Below, one piece after another: positions 1 to 14,700 of a stretch of DNA of 64,000 nucleotides. The translations under genes were made by a program, and so were the position numbers. The stretch's first letter is position 1. Every line of letters starts with the position of its first letter. Under the pieces are notes generated by a model. That model did no database searches, had not been told where the DNA came from, and was given only the letters and a program-made list of their open reading frames with translations. The DNA is from Cristatella mucedo (taxonomy: Eukaryota; Bryozoa; Phylactolaemata; Cristatellidae), in NCBI GenBank assembly GCA_009760855.2, contig WPIO01000092.1, forward strand, positions 1,300,501-1,364,500. Reading direction: 5' to 3'.

Positions 1-801
1 CAAGCCCGTGTATTTGTTTGACTTGCTTACAGTTAAGGCAGCTAAGAGGCCACGTTTAAAGAGAAATGTCTCACCCACAAGCAGCAAGTCAATGAATTGC
101 GCTCCAACCCTGGGCTAGCAGAATTCGAATCATGAGGATTCCTATCGCTGGACTAAAGAAGTGCTCAATCAGTGAACAAAATACGCGTGTGACAGTGCCC
201 TACATTTTGTACGTGCAGAACGACCTAGTTGCGAAGAACTAACAGCGCGGCACATGCCTCGGGAGTTTGCTGGTTCTAGTATACTAAAAGCTTGTCGAAT
301 GCAGGGTAGTCGCTGGAAAATGGCCAAATAGCCGAGTTTTTGCTGCTTTGCACAAAAGCCTTAACGAGCAGATGCCCATATTGACATATAAGCAAGGCTC
401 TCCTATTAGGCCGCGAAGTTCATTGAACTAGGCAGTTTGCGTAAATGGCGCCATGTGTGTGCTACCCTGTTGTCTCTTGAAAAAAAAAGGACATGGAGCC
501 TTCACGAACTACAGTTGTGACGAGATTGGCCCCTCTATAAAAACTACCGACTGTCTCTGGACAGAAGAATGAACATTCCTTTGCGGCACCATGTACGTCA
601 TGATCTGAGACCGGTAGTGATCAGCCCTGTGTTGCAAATGCTCTGTTGCCACTACTTTGGCTTATTCTTTTGCATCATTCATGTTGGGCCGTCGGTTTTT
701 TGGCAAATGGGCTTTGAAGACAAATAACGATTCCACAGCGCTGTTCTATCTGAATATCTAGAATAGTTCCCATCTGCAATGCCGCGTCTTCTTTTACCCA
801 G
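1..801. other. UBXN4 intron or upstream sequence, nothing recognised
   Basis: No exon, tRNA or clear repeat seen. UBXN4 exons for the thioredoxin-like region were searched for by reading the frames and not found. Confidence 0.5.
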
Positions 802-856
802 GGCACAGGAACTCATCAGTCGCAAGCAAGTGGAACGCCTCCAGCAGCAGATTGAG
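802..856 (+). CDS. UBXN4: UBXN4 exon a (coiled-coil start)
   Basis: Encodes AQELISRKQVERLQQQIE, which aligns with the AEDLNIRVERL region of UBXN4. A pyrimidine-rich tract ending CCCAG precedes it and the donor is GAG|GTATGC. One leftover base at the start completes a codon from an upstream exon. An AG at 807-808 is an alternative acceptor that also keeps the frame. Confidence 0.75.
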
Positions 857-3800
857 GTATGCAGTTGCATGCTGCAACAACCGGCCAAGCGCCCATCTCA
901 CTGCTCATTTACCTCTGAGCTCATGCAATCACTAACGTGTTCACTTGTTCATCCGTGCGCACACTTGCTGTGCTCACGTCCATGCCCACACGTGCCTGCA
1001 TACTTAGTCTTGCTCCCTCCCTCGGTGTGTTGTTGGGCGTGCACATTCGTGTGTGTGTGTGTGTGTCTGTGTTGTGTGTGCATCTGTGTGTCTGTGTTGT
1101 GTGTGTGTCTGTGTTGTGCGTGTGTGTGTGCGCACGAACTTGTATGCGCCTTTGTATGTGTGTGTGTGTGTGTGTGTGTGTCTGTGTGCATGCATGTGCT
1201 TGCCTCTAATCTTCTGTCCTATGTATCTTCTCGTCTACATTTATGTGTACACATGTATCCTGAGGGTCCTTTGTCCCTAGCTCCATAGAAGTTAAGTATA
1301 AATGTGCATGTTGTGTGCCGTCTACCGTTATGTCTTTATCACTTCTTGTCGGTGCTTGTCTGATTTCGGTTGCCCAGAAGATCCAGTACGACGGTCGTGC
1401 GCCGAGCTGTCGTTTGGTGCTCATTGAGGCTGTACTACTGCATGTCCAGTGAATGTTTCTGCACCACTTTGGCAGTTGGGCATTTTCTGTAGAACAGGCC
1501 GGTGTATCCGAGGGGGCTACAGGCTCCAAGCCAACATCTGTACCGTTGTTGCTAGCCACAGCACTCGTTATCCCATAAGAACAGCTGCTAATTTTAATAG
1601 CCACCGCCCACGTCTTCCGGGTTAGAAATGCTGCTAATTTCTCTGGCCTAGAGTAATAAGGCCGATTCTAACCTCGGGGACCTCTAACCTCGGGGACTGC
1701 TTTGAACTTGTACCTCTGAAATGACTTCTCTTTTTGCAATAAACCGTTAGTCGTTTGAAGTCGGATACTTGACTGTGCTCATGGTATTCTCTTTGTGCCG
1801 TTGTCACCTGCACTTCATTCAATTTCAAGCCTTGCACGGCTTCTACTAAACAACTTTTTATTTAATCTTTGGTTTCTCTGTCCAGCTAACTGGGTAGTAT
1901 TTCTGCCTCTGCTTATGTTTAAGCCCTATCCACAACTGTCATCACCCCTGTCTGTGCATCTGATCTCAGACACATTTCGTTCTCCCTGGAATGTGCTTCT
2001 GCCTCGGATTCCAAAATTACCTGTGAGTCAAGAAATTGAAAATCTGTCGACGTACATTCAGTCTTTAGCAAACTTGTATGGGCATCCCTTCTGCTTATCC
2101 CTTCCCTCCTTGATGAAATGCTACCACGTGATGCCAGCCAACGTCCGAGATCCATTTGCAGCTCTGAATAGTCGACGCATCTGTCCCTGCCAAGACGCCG
2201 TTTGGTTTTAGGGCTGACATAAAGAAAGGAGGGAATATTACGTTGGCTTGAAAGGGCTGCCAACAAGTCTAACTTTCTGTTCACTGCTCGGCATTCGATG
2301 ATAATTGTTGGGCATATCAATCCATGTGAACTTAGGCTGAGTCCACATTTGATTGAGAAATAGTCCAATCAGATCAATAACCCCAAAAGTAGTAGTGTCT
2401 ACTTTCATGTCTTCTTGCCTCCTTCACGCCTGTCTTTATTGGTTTCATTGGTAAATTTGTCTCTCCGGCTAATAGGACCACCCAGTCCTATTGATTCTGT
2501 CCCAATAATAAGAATATACTTGGTAAAGCGCCCCCAGAGAACCCAATCTCTTTCTAGGCGCTTTACATTTGCTGCAAACGAAACATGATCGAATGGTGAG
2601 TGGTATCATGCTTGATAAACTACAAGAATAACATGGTTAGGGGTGATATGTACAGGGTCAGCATGCAAGTGTGGTTAGTGGCAGCATGCAATAGTGTCAG
2701 CGTGCTTAAGCACATAAAGGACTAATCACAGGGACCCACTAAATGCTGTCATAAATAGGTGCGTTTTTAATTTCTTTTTTAATGTGGTCAAGTCAGAGGA
2801 TGTCGTGACTGAAGTCGGGAGTGAGTTCCAGGCTTTGGGAGCATACGAACTAAAGGCACGGTCTCCAAAGGATTTGAGGTTTGTACGGGGTATACAGTTT
2901 GATTCCGAAAAGCAGGTTGTAGCATAGTGGGGGAGTAGATCTTATAGACAGGGTGAAGTCAAAGAATGAACAGGTGGTCCAGCAGCATAACGATTACACC
3001 CGATTCACACCAAATCTTGCTAGCAAGTGTTAGTCGGCATTTGTTCGTTAACCATTCCCCAGAAACTGTTGTGCTGCAGGTTTACAATAAGCATCTGAAA
3101 CCAAATGCTGATCATGGTAGGGCCTCGTTTGCTCATTCTCCCAAGTCCCTCAGCCACATTTATGTAACTGACCACAAGTTAATTTCAGAGCACCTCTCTG
3201 CATGTCTTTGTCCTAATGGCATAGGTGCTAAACAGCGTTGGGTCATACCTTCGTTTTATGCCAGAGCATAGATATAAATATCTGAAGCTCATCTGGGGAG
3301 CCCTTAAGGTATTTTGTACCTCTGGGGTTTAGCTTTACACCCACTTCTTTTCTTTATCTATACCCTTCCTCTGCCGAATGCATTATCCAACACAAACTTG
3401 GCTGGCATTTCTGTGCCGATTACCCTATTAGCTCTCACTCCTACGATCCTACTCAGCCTCGCTCATCTGCCTGCGATTCACTTACCGCCCTTGCAGTCTG
3501 CTTCAGCATCATTTGCTCCTTGATGGCCACCATCTTTCTGAAGCTTAACGACGAGAAGAGTAACTTGATAGTTATGTGCCCTGTGCCGTTTTCCATCATC
3601 TGGGCATAATGTTGCAAAGCGACTTGTCAATAAATTAGCACACATTCTCTCAACTGTCAAGTCGGCATACTTTCAGCTGACGAACATTGCCAAAAGGTAG
3701 GACAAGAGTATGACAGCCAAGCTAACTCACTCTTACGTGACATCGCATTTAGATTTCTGAACAGTGGACTTATTCTTGACTCTGGCCTGCACCCTGCACT

Positions 3801-6489
3801 CGTCTGTAACTGGTGATAAACTTGACAGCTTGCCTGGCATGTCCTCACGGCTAAGCTGTCCTAGAGATTTGATTCTCTTAGGGAGCTATGCAAAAGACTT
3901 GTTATTGTTACTATAATTATTACTTTTGCATTTAATAGCTGATTTCTGTCTAATGGCCTAGATGCTAGACCGTGTTTTGATAGATATATCATCGTGGACT
4001 GCTCTATCACTAGCTAGCAGAGACCTGTCACCGAGCAGCCATGAGCACGACGTCATTTGCTGAGCTTGGCAGCAGACTGGCAGCATCGTCGTGGCGATTC
4101 ATTGGCGTAGCTCGGAGACTCAGCGTAAGTCCTTTCAATCGTGCACCTCCTCACGTCCCGTGCATGCTTGTAGGAGCGCCGACAGAAAGAGGCCGAGCGA
4201 CGTGAGCTCGGTAAGGGGATGGCACGCCTCAAGCAGATGCAGGCTGAGCAGAGCATTCTCGAGGGGGCCGCCGAGATGCGAAAGGACAAGGAAGACGAGA
4301 AGATAGCACGGCAGAAAGTCAGGGAGCAGATTGCCAAAGATCGGTAAGTAAGACTTGTACAAACTGTATTTCTTTGATTTCTCTTGTCCCATCCTTCTTT
4401 AGCCATTCTTTAATCACGTAAAAATAATAATACATTGTTATAGTGCCCTCAGAGAACTCTATCTCTTGCTAAGCACTTTACATTGCTGCAAAGGAAGCAT
4501 GATCAAATGAAATCATTTGATTAGCCTCGAAGATGCCGCTGACGGTCGAGGTTCGCCTCCCTCACGGGTGTTTGCTGAAGACATCCTAAGAACTCGAGAT
4601 TTTTTTAGCTTGAATTGCTGCAGTGCATACCAGCCGCATGTATTTACATTAGCACTCAAATGTAACGACCCAGGTCAGAAAGTAATAATAATAATAATAG
4701 TAAGACATGTCAATAGCGCCCTGTGAAAGGTAAATATTTTTCTAGGAATTAGCAATTCCTTTCGAAGTCCTACAAGACTTGGTGTTCAAAAGCCTTCTAA
4801 ATGAACATATATAAACTTAAATCTAGTTTTCAAACTGAAGCCAAATAGATCTTGCAGTGTATGTATGACCTTATTAAAAATAAGAACTTACCAAAAGACA
4901 TGAAGCTTGTTTTAGACTACATCGAATGGTCATAACAGTGTGTGGATGACGAAAAGCATGTAGTCCTTAATTTTGGCAGCGATTGAGACTGGTGTCATAC
5001 ACCGGCTGCCAGAAGCAGTGCGTTTGTTTCACGACGGATGTGTGTTCAAAACAAGCATTCAGATTATGTACAGATTCCATGTTGACGTGTAAATTCCTTT
5101 TTGTAGGAATTTTTTAGTAAACAAATCCAAGTACAGCCAAATCTGCTTGCATGCCGTCAACTGTGTAAAATAGCTCAACCCGCAACCAAGGCTTTGATGC
5201 AGTGGCTGTTGTGTGGAAGCTGGCAAACCATGCCGTTGGTAACAAAGAGCATTTGTTCTTGTTTTGCAGCTCCAGCCTTTTCTTTAAAAAAGACATTTTT
5301 TTCATGGACTTGCTGTGTATTATGAAAGTTCACAAACATTGCCTAGTTTAGCTTTTCCACGAAGAGCAAGGCCATCTTGAAAATGTATGCCTTTCTTTGG
5401 ATACACAGAGAAGACGAGAATACATAGTCACAATGAGAGTGCCTCTTGGTTTTTACCAAGGAAAATGAGAAAAAAGTTCTTTATAAATAAATACAGGATG
5501 CGCATCTTTATATAATCCGAAATATCGCGATGTCTTGAATATGTGGGCAGGAAGTGGAATCAGGGACACTGCTTCCGGTTGCCGGTGTACAGCATCAGCC
5601 TCAAAAACCTTATCAGCATTCAGGTCTGTGTTTCCTGCCACACATTATTATTGATCCCTAAAATTGTTTTCTTCCTAGATGGTGTTCAGAGTGTGCCTTG
5701 ATTTATTGGCCAGACTATTACATTTTCTTGGCTGTCCCCTTTAATTGTCACTTAAATTGCTATTCCACTGATGTATGCAGCTGTTTAAAAAAAAACTGGT
5801 GCTGCTAAGCTGAATGACGAAGATAGCTGAACACATAGGCAAAGGTTAAGTTTGCACCGTCTTGTGATTCGATCGAGCCAAGTTCACAACAGCCTGGTGT
5901 GACCTCTCGTGTCGATTGTTAGTCTAGCCATTAACCCAGTCATTCGTATTCCTTCCCTCTGCCTCCAGTGAGGAGTGGGACGTTGCTTGTTTCAGCGTGT
6001 GTGAAGCACAGCAGAACAGCATGCTATAGCTGCTGCATACTGATTCTTAGTTGCAACAGCAAAGCAGCCAAATCTGGCTACTTGTTGCTACCCGATTCAA
6101 GAGCACGCTCTTTGCTGCTGCTGCTGCAGAGCCGATCGAGCCGAGCGCTACCAGAAAGAGAAGGACGGAAGGCATCAGCAGGCCGAGCAGCTGGCGCAGG
6201 AGCAGCTGGCAACTCAGGAGCAGGAGCGTGCGCGCCTGGCCGCTGCCAGGAGGTGAGCTCCACTTTTGGCTGTGTCATGGGGGCCGCTGAATGTGCAGCA
6301 TCTCTACTCCCAAGTTGAATAGGTGTGTCGGCACATGTTTCAATAGCCTGTCACTGCTGTGCAAAGCATAATGTGGTAGCAGCTGAATCTGGAGTAATTT
6401 CTTGTATTCGGTTTGTACAGTCCAGAAAGGGATCTGATCAATCTAAAGGTGAGTCAACTCAGTTCAGGAAGGTCGGTGGCCAGCGATGT

Positions 6490-6558
<69 letters not shown>

Positions 6559-8675
6559 CGTGTGTGTGTTTTGGTATGTCATTTGTAGGCGTGTGCGTGT
6601 GTGTATATATGTACGTTGATATTTGATCTAGCTTCTCAAGATCGTAGACCTGTCTTCTTTGTCATTCAGAAAATTTAGTACTGATTTATGTCTGTAGATT
6701 GACAGAATTTATGTGGTTTATTTGAGTACGAGATCTCACTGCCTGCGACTAGCTTCGCTGAGTCATAGCTGACAGCACTGCATCTCCACGTGACAGAAGG
6801 ATGCCATCTTACCTCGTGACGGAAGGATGCCATCTTACCGCATGACGGACTTTCTCACATTTCTTAGTATATTCTCCTATCGGCATCAGTAGCCTAATAT
6901 TTTAACTACTCGTATCTGCATTACTTATCCATTATTTGGTTTTTTCGAAATTGGTGAACAGCAGCATAGCCAATGAGGCTCTGAAGCAACCTGACAAACA
7001 AGGATACGGCATAACAGTAGCCCGAACCCAAAATGTTCTTATAACTGGGTAGAAGCAATAAGTCAAGATAAAGCTCTCATTTTGACTTTCAATCCGAATT
7101 GACTTTTGAAAACTGTTCTTTTCGCCCAGCTGTTGAGCTACACCATCATCACCAATCTCTTAGGTTGCCATTACCCCTCTTAATCGGCAGAGTAGACAGC
7201 ATTTAAGAGAAACATGCTTTTTGAATCTTTCTTGCAGCCTGTGTCTCTCTCACTACTGGCCACTTTTCCTAAGGGCTGTTTGTTTCATTGGTTGGTTCTT
7301 TTAAATATGACTATAATAACAGTGTACTATTAGTTATTGTATCTGGAGTTTTTGTTCCTGGCTTCTTGATTCCGGAGATGGATATTTTCTTATAAACAGG
7401 AAAGGTTGGTATCATTTGCTCTTGCTATAGCAGCAAGGTATTTGTAACTTGCTCTTGCAAGGTTTGTGGGGATGTCCTTAACATGAATTATATAATTATG
7501 TAACATGATTGCATTTTGTTATATACCAAAGGATAGTAATTCACTGCATCCGAAATGCATATGGTCCTCAGCATTCACGAGTCTACAAAGCGAAGCCCCT
7601 CACCTTGCTAGCATTCTGTTGCTTAGATGAACTGCCGTGTGTCTGTCACATATCGATCTGTCTCTTTTTAGCAACGTTGCTAGAATACAGTTTCGATTGC
7701 CTGATGGTTCCTCTGTGACCAATCAATTTGAACCTTCAGACTCGCTGGAAACTGCAAGGCAGTACCTGGCATTGGTAGGTCAGCGCTTAGCTGCTGTTAA
7801 TTTTCACATTGGTATTGGCTCATATCCTAAGTATGAACAGATTTTAAATCCATACAGTTGTATATCGCGTGATAATTATATCATTCTCATTGTGGTCCAA
7901 CGTTCAGCTCTCAATCCATTGTATAATCAAATTCCCAAGTTACCACGGTTGTGTATCACCGGGTATTAGTATCACTAATCAGTGCCCTCTTTCTGCACCC
8001 CCTGGTATGGAATAAGAATTAGATTTTCATGGCATAGTATCATAATTAATATTATTATTATTACATTATGATTAACAACTTGCTGCAAGAGAAATAATAG
8101 CTGAGAACAAAAATGGCAGCCAATGCGATAGCTATGATAGCTAGCTCAACGCTAGAGCTTTTATACTGCTCTATGAATAGAAATGAAGCTATTGAACCGA
8201 AACTGGTCCAAGACTGGCATTTCATTGTGTCATTTGACTAGCCGCGTTGTTTGTTTGGCCGAGTCGCCGTTCAGCTTGACATCCATGGATACAGTAATCT
8301 TTGTATTGTGAAATGCACAAGCTAGTAACATAAAATAAACCGAGGCTCTAACTTATCGTACCTTGCCGCTGTTTCAGAAAGAGCTGTGCTAATTTGAGCA
8401 TAGATTGTTTGCTTCCTTGTATTTGCCGGTAGGCAAATGCGTGGTCTGGTGTCGTTCAAACAAACAAGCCCTTAGTCCAGCAGCTCAACCTGTGGGTTGC
8501 GACCACTTTGGGAGGTCGAACGACCCTTTCACAGGGATCGCCTAAGACCATTGGGAAAACATGCATTTCCACATTTTGCACGAAATAATTTTATGGTTGG
8601 GGTCGCCATAACATGAGGAACTATATTAAAGGGTCGCAGCATTAGGAAGGTTGAGAACCACGGCCTTAGTCCTTG

Positions 8676-8771
<96 letters not shown>

Positions 8772-11700
8772 TGCTGGCCCGATATTGTATTTTGAGATTT
8801 GCTCGCCTCGTATTTGAAGAGAAGTACTGGCAGTCTTGAAAATTTCTGAGCGCTCTGTCCTTAAAAATAATAATAATAATCCATTTGCTATTGTGTCCTC
8901 AGAGAACTCAATCTCTTTCAATGCACTTAACATTTGCTGCAAAGGAATCATACGTTATAGAACTGGTGGCCGTCAGCTCTAGCCAGCCGCTAGGGAACGT
9001 ACGTTTGCTTTGTTATCTATTGTTATCTATTATTATCTATTAGCTTTAGTTATCTATTAGCTATTATTATCCAATCCAAGAAGCTCGAAACACTGCTTCC
9101 CTCTCTCTTAATTAAGTTTGGTCATCGCAAAAACTTGTTATGCTTGACGGCACGGTATCCAATTTCCCTAAGCCCGGCCCTGTGCAGGATTAGTAAGAGC
9201 AATCCCTCCTGTGTTGCACTCTTTGCAGTTGGTCTTGTGAAAAATGTTGCCCACTTCCTAATAACTACACTGCGTGTTGCCTTGTTTTTGTACTCTAATA
9301 ATCCAAGATGTCGTTTTGTGAAGAGTTCTCTTTTGCATAATGTTTGGGTGTTCTTTTGTGTAAATACATAGGTCCTTTCTCTGCGCATGTGTAAGTGCCA
9401 AAAGATGTGTATATGTGGCTGGTGCTGCTTCTTTTTGTATTCATACAAAAACTCGAATGCATGCTTAGATAGACTGCTTAGGCTGTATTCGTTGTTAGAT
9501 CAGTACAGCATCGAACAAAACAAGAGAAGAGGCAACAACTGAATTCGACGCCTTGATGCCAGCCCGCAATTGGCAACCAGTGCCCCTTCCAAACAAACCA
9601 AACGACAGTCTTCAAACAGCCTCTTTCCTGGGCCTACTTTCGCTCTCTAAAGTGGCACATTATCTGTCGGTTGTTGATGTTGAGTGTCACCAGAAACTCT
9701 CAGAAAAATGTAGTCCTGAATAAATAAGCACTTCAAATTTTGAAAATAGATAAGAGGTGGGAGTCGTTGATCGGTGCGCGAAGGTTGATTAGTCTCAGAC
9801 ACCCACCTTGTTCATGGGTTAGTGTGGTCTTACTAAATGCTGATTCTGCTTACATTCGTAAATATATGAGGCCGTGCTTGACGCTGCTTGCAATTACTTT
9901 ACAGTGTCCAGGGACCGTGCTGGGCATCATTTTTTTCTATTGTGATTTCACTGTCAGTGTCATGTTACCCTTATACTTGCTTGACCTTATTCAATTGTTT
10001 GCTCGTACGTGCCTCTTGTTGCTAGTTTCATTATATTCGCTTTTTTTTGTTCAGACTCCTTTGCCGATGCTGTGATCATTAATTAATTCTGCTGTCTGTC
10101 TTCTTTCATTAACTGTTCCCAGCCTATGATAACGCTTGTAGCATACCCTAAAATGATTAGAAAATGTTTCAAGTTCTATTGGCTACTATGCTAATATTGT
10201 ATTATTATTGTTGTTTAATATATATATCAAACTAGTAAATATTGCTGATAAACTTCTGATAGCTATATATACGTCTGCCTCTGTACTGTCAGTGTGGGCA
10301 TAGCTTTTAACTTATCTTAACGTTGCAGCATTCGCCCACTCCTTTGGGACGAGACTTTCGGCTGTCCACTCCATATCCTCGGAGAATTTTCTCGACAGCT
10401 GACATGCAGAGCACCCTTGCAGACCTGGCGCTGGCACCGAGTGCAGTTCTCGTAGTCCTTCCACCCTTGGTATGTCTGCCCGTTTGGCTAAGTATACGGC
10501 CACCCTCTGTATTAGTTTCATGCTGTGTCCTGTCTGTCCTTAAAACTAATCATTGTTCTTGCAGTTCGCTGTGTCTCAGCTAGGTAGTAACCCTGAAATA
10601 ATTGTTTTGTGTGCCCACGTAGTGAATTCGGTTGTCACTATTCGGTGTGTTGGTGTGTGTTTCTCAAGACTTACCAAAACTGTGACTGTAATGTCAAGTG
10701 CATCTACACTATGCCACCGTAGAGTACTCTTACTAGATTTGTCGGTTTACCCACATCAAAGTAGATGGTGATGCCAGATATCCTTGATGTCGGATTAGTG
10801 GCCGTTGTTTTGCTTGTAAAGCAAATGGGCTGCAATTCGGTCTACTGTCTGCCTGGCTTCTCAGCCTGTCGTGCCCAGTTGTCTACTCCTGGAACGATTG
10901 AAGACCGCTGTGTACACGTGAACCGCTCGTCCAACCTGTGGCCTCGAAATTTGGCCTCGAAATTTGGACACGGCAACGAGGCTAATACCTGCTGCGTCCG
11001 GCACGGTGCAGCAGGGTTGAGTAGGCGCTCCAGCTCCTGTGACCACTCTCTGTGTTTCTATCGCGCTACAAAAAATCTTCAGATTCCCAGCACCACTTTA
11101 ATCTGTGGAACTCGATACAAGTCGTTGAGTTCGTACGTTTATTTGCACAAAGCTGCATAGTGGTGCTGTCTGAGCACCACTGTGGTGTCTGGTGCTGTCT
11201 GAGGCCTCATGATCAGGACGATCCTTAAATCCCTGCCTGGGGATTATGATGACGTCGGAGTCATACTGCCTTTGTGTGCTGCTGCCTTTGTCTGACACCG
11301 GAGGCTGCTTCCTGGCACTCGGGAAATCTTTGGACCGATGATTTGGGCCGATGGATGATCTTTGGACCGATGATTTGGCCGAACTTATTCTGTGGGAGGG
11401 GGAACACGGAAATTGGTAGCAACATTATAGGCTTAGCCCACCGACACTTCTCCACGAGCAGCTCATGGTCGGCAAGTTTCGAAGCCTTCCTCCTAACCAC
11501 AGCACTTGGTCCGTTGCATCAAAGGTCACATGGCTAGCACAAGGCTTAGCTATTGTTGAACAGGTATCCACATCTGTTGTGACAGTAGCACAGCTTTGTC
11601 TCATGAAGCCAAGCTGAGACCACTTTCCCCACACCTTCGGAGGGAGTCCTATCTAGGATACCGGGAATTAGGGCCTATTTATCATGTTCTTAGAGCTGAT

Positions 11701-14700
11701 GCTGATTGTCGGGGCTTCGGCTTGTTTGCCGCTGGATTGATTAGCATACCCTAAAATGATTAGAAAATGTTTCAAGTTCTATTGGCTACTATGCTAATAT
11801 TGTATTATTATTGTTGTTTAATATATATATATATATATATATATATCAAACTAGTATATATTGCTGATGAACTTGTGATAGCTATTTATACGTCTGCCTC
11901 TACTAAGCCGGTACTCAGTTCGGATTAAGCAGACGTCAAGCACTTTATTTCGACTTTATTTCTCAACACCAGGCGAGTGCATGAGTGAGAATGAACGCGG
12001 TCCACAAGGCATCTACTGGCCGAAGTTAGCGCTGAGCACATGTTGACATAGTTATTGGATTGAGCCGAGAGAGTGTCTACGCACACTGCATGCCACGCTG
12101 CCATCTGTTTTGCTCACCTCCCGAATTATCTTTGGCAAAGCGTTTGCAGCATGGTCTTGCTTCGACGTGCGCTTTGGGAAGTTCGTGATGGCACACTAGG
12201 CAAGGTGGTTGCTTTTCACGACCTCGATCTGAGTCGTGGGTTCGAATCCTTGGTAGGCGATCCTTTATTGCCACTGCAAGCTGTGGTGATAACCGTAAAG
12301 GCTCTTTTGTTGCTATACAAAAGAGGCTGTAAAATCAGCTAGTATTTTTTATCGAATGTAGTCATATGTCTCGAACCTTACATGATTGATTACTCTAGGT
12401 ATTAAGCCATGGGGGTAACCTACTCTGGTTTATTGAGCCGTGACGGCACACTAGGTAAGGCAGTTGCTATTCACGACGTCAGTGTCGAGGTCGTGGGTTC
12501 GACTCTTCCGGTGGGCGATCCTTTTTTGTTGCTGCAAGTGGTGGCAATAGCCGTGAAGGCTCTTCTGTTGCTATACAAAAGAGGCTGTTAAATCAGCTAG
12601 TATTTTTTTTTATTGTTTGGATTCCTTTGGCCAGCAATCTAGGTGCTCGCTGCAAGCTTCTTGGTGATGGCCAAAGAGGCCCTTTTGCCGCTGCACTGAT
12701 GAGGCTGTTGGATCAGCTGCTCGTGTTTTACTTCACAACATGGTCAGCTACTGAGATCCGTTCAGGGACTGCTGTCACACCGTTGGGGGGAGGAGGAGGA
12801 TGAAGGGAGCGTCTGACTCTGACGAACGTCGAGCATCCCTGAACGGTTTTGCGTGTGCAGTACATGCTTGGCATTGCGGCTGGTAGAAATCTCACTGGCA
12901 CTCCGTGGAAGAACACGACGCTTGCAGCCTGCGAGCACTGGGCGGAGACCTCGCGAGGGCTCTCTCAGACTGCCTACGCAGCAGCCGCAAGCTCACTACC
13001 GGTGGATGGGCAGACGATGACTCGGCAATCCTGCCCAAATCCATGCATTGGCGGCATCTGTGGGTACATCCATCTACCACAAACTGCCGCCAGCTGTCGG
13101 GCAGGTTCGGAACGAACAATGGCTCCACAGTGCGAAAAACAAGGCATGCATGGAATATAAGGGTTGCAGGAGGAGTGCAACGGGAGGGGAGGGAGAGATC
13201 CCTCGATGCCGGCAGCCGTCTAATGTGTGTAGACTGGGCTTGCCTGGCGTTGCGTGGAATAAAGGTTCTGGTGTTAGAGCCAGCAGACTTGTTGCTCGGT
13301 CGCGCTACCCAGCCCGACGACAGGTCGTTCGGAGGGCTGTCACACACTCTCAGCTCGCCGCGGATGAGCTTAGCGTTTGCTCCACGTCATGCATGCATTC
13401 AAGAAAGTGTTGCGCCCGACCTTGACCGTCGTGCGGCTTGCATAATTCCGATCATCATTTGGAGGCATCTCTTGTAGAGCCGAGACTCCGCTTCGTTTGC
13501 ACAGCACTCGTCGGCCGCACAGCAGCCGATCAAGCGGGTCACGGAGGGCGCGTGGTCGATCGTGCAGCTTCTCCTGTCGCCGCTGCTCGTCCTCTGGAAC
13601 TTCATCTACACATTCCTTTTCGGCACTGCAGCGACTCAAGGAGGCCAGCATCGTCGAGCGGCTGGCAACCCTGGCCAGGCGTCAGCGGCAACCGACCAGC
13701 AGCGAAGACAGTGAGTGATCCTCGACGGTCAAGTGCAGCCGAGGTGGGAAAAGAGGGGGGGCTTTCATCTCCCTTAAGCCGAACGGAATGGTTGTGCTGC
13801 CTGCTGCAATTTGCTGGTTTGGGTAAGGTCTAGGTTCAGCCTCTTTAAAAGGTTCGGCCTGCCTGCGAATTCTAGCTACGATTCTTTTGGCGATCAGACC
13901 TTGAAGCAGGAAGCAGATGAGTGTGCACGAAGACGTGCTCCTGCATCTTCGTGCATTCGTGACTATGATTGGTGTGTGTCGTCGTGAATTTTTGGCTAAG
14001 ATGTCATCCTTTATTCTCCATGTTTGAACTAGTGTGAAGTCTAGGAGGACACCGATGAAAGGCGATGAAGTGCGGATAGGATACAATTACAGTAGACGTT
14101 GTTGTCACTTGCCACACCCAAAACCATTTCCTAATCCGTCGAGTAGTTGTGATTGCTGTTTGTATTTTTTAAGTGCTAGGTGGTGCCCTTGCAAATTATG
14201 CAATCGACTACAGTTGCTAAGTGGGTGCTGCTTGCTTATCTACTGCACGTGTTGGTGGCATCGTGGGTATGCAAGCAATACGTTGTTCGCCTGGGCAGGA
14301 GGCGAGAGTATGATCTGATAAAAATTTGTGTACTAGGTTGTCAACGACAGTTGCCGCTGTTTCTTTGATACCATTTGCTGAACCCATAGCCTTCCGGCTG
14401 CTAAGCGTCCCTCTGAATTCCAGTCTTTTTGGAAAGCTGGCAAGTGCTGCAAGTGGTATCCGGTCTTCTTGTCACGTGCTATTTGTTACCACGAATGTGA
14501 CCGGCAGCCTTGTATTGGTGGAGAGGGTGCCAGAAACGTGCTACCTCTACTGCCAAACGGTCTCCACTTTTTGTCTCCATGACAGTGCTTCTACTTTAGC
14601 AAAAGATATTCGAACGTTTCAGGCAGGCCAAGGCCCAGCCTTAATATAACTCTAATTTCTTGCCAGCATGTCCCTGAACAGACCACCGATATCCAGCACC

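Noticed and set aside
779-1288. 169-codon frame including a Cys/Val repeat
   Set aside because: After the real UBXN4 exon end at 856 it only translates a GT microsatellite.
12849-13477. Overlapping frames in the UBXN4 intron up to 190 codons
   Set aside because: No known domain, and the UBXN4 exons on both sides join directly in frame without it.
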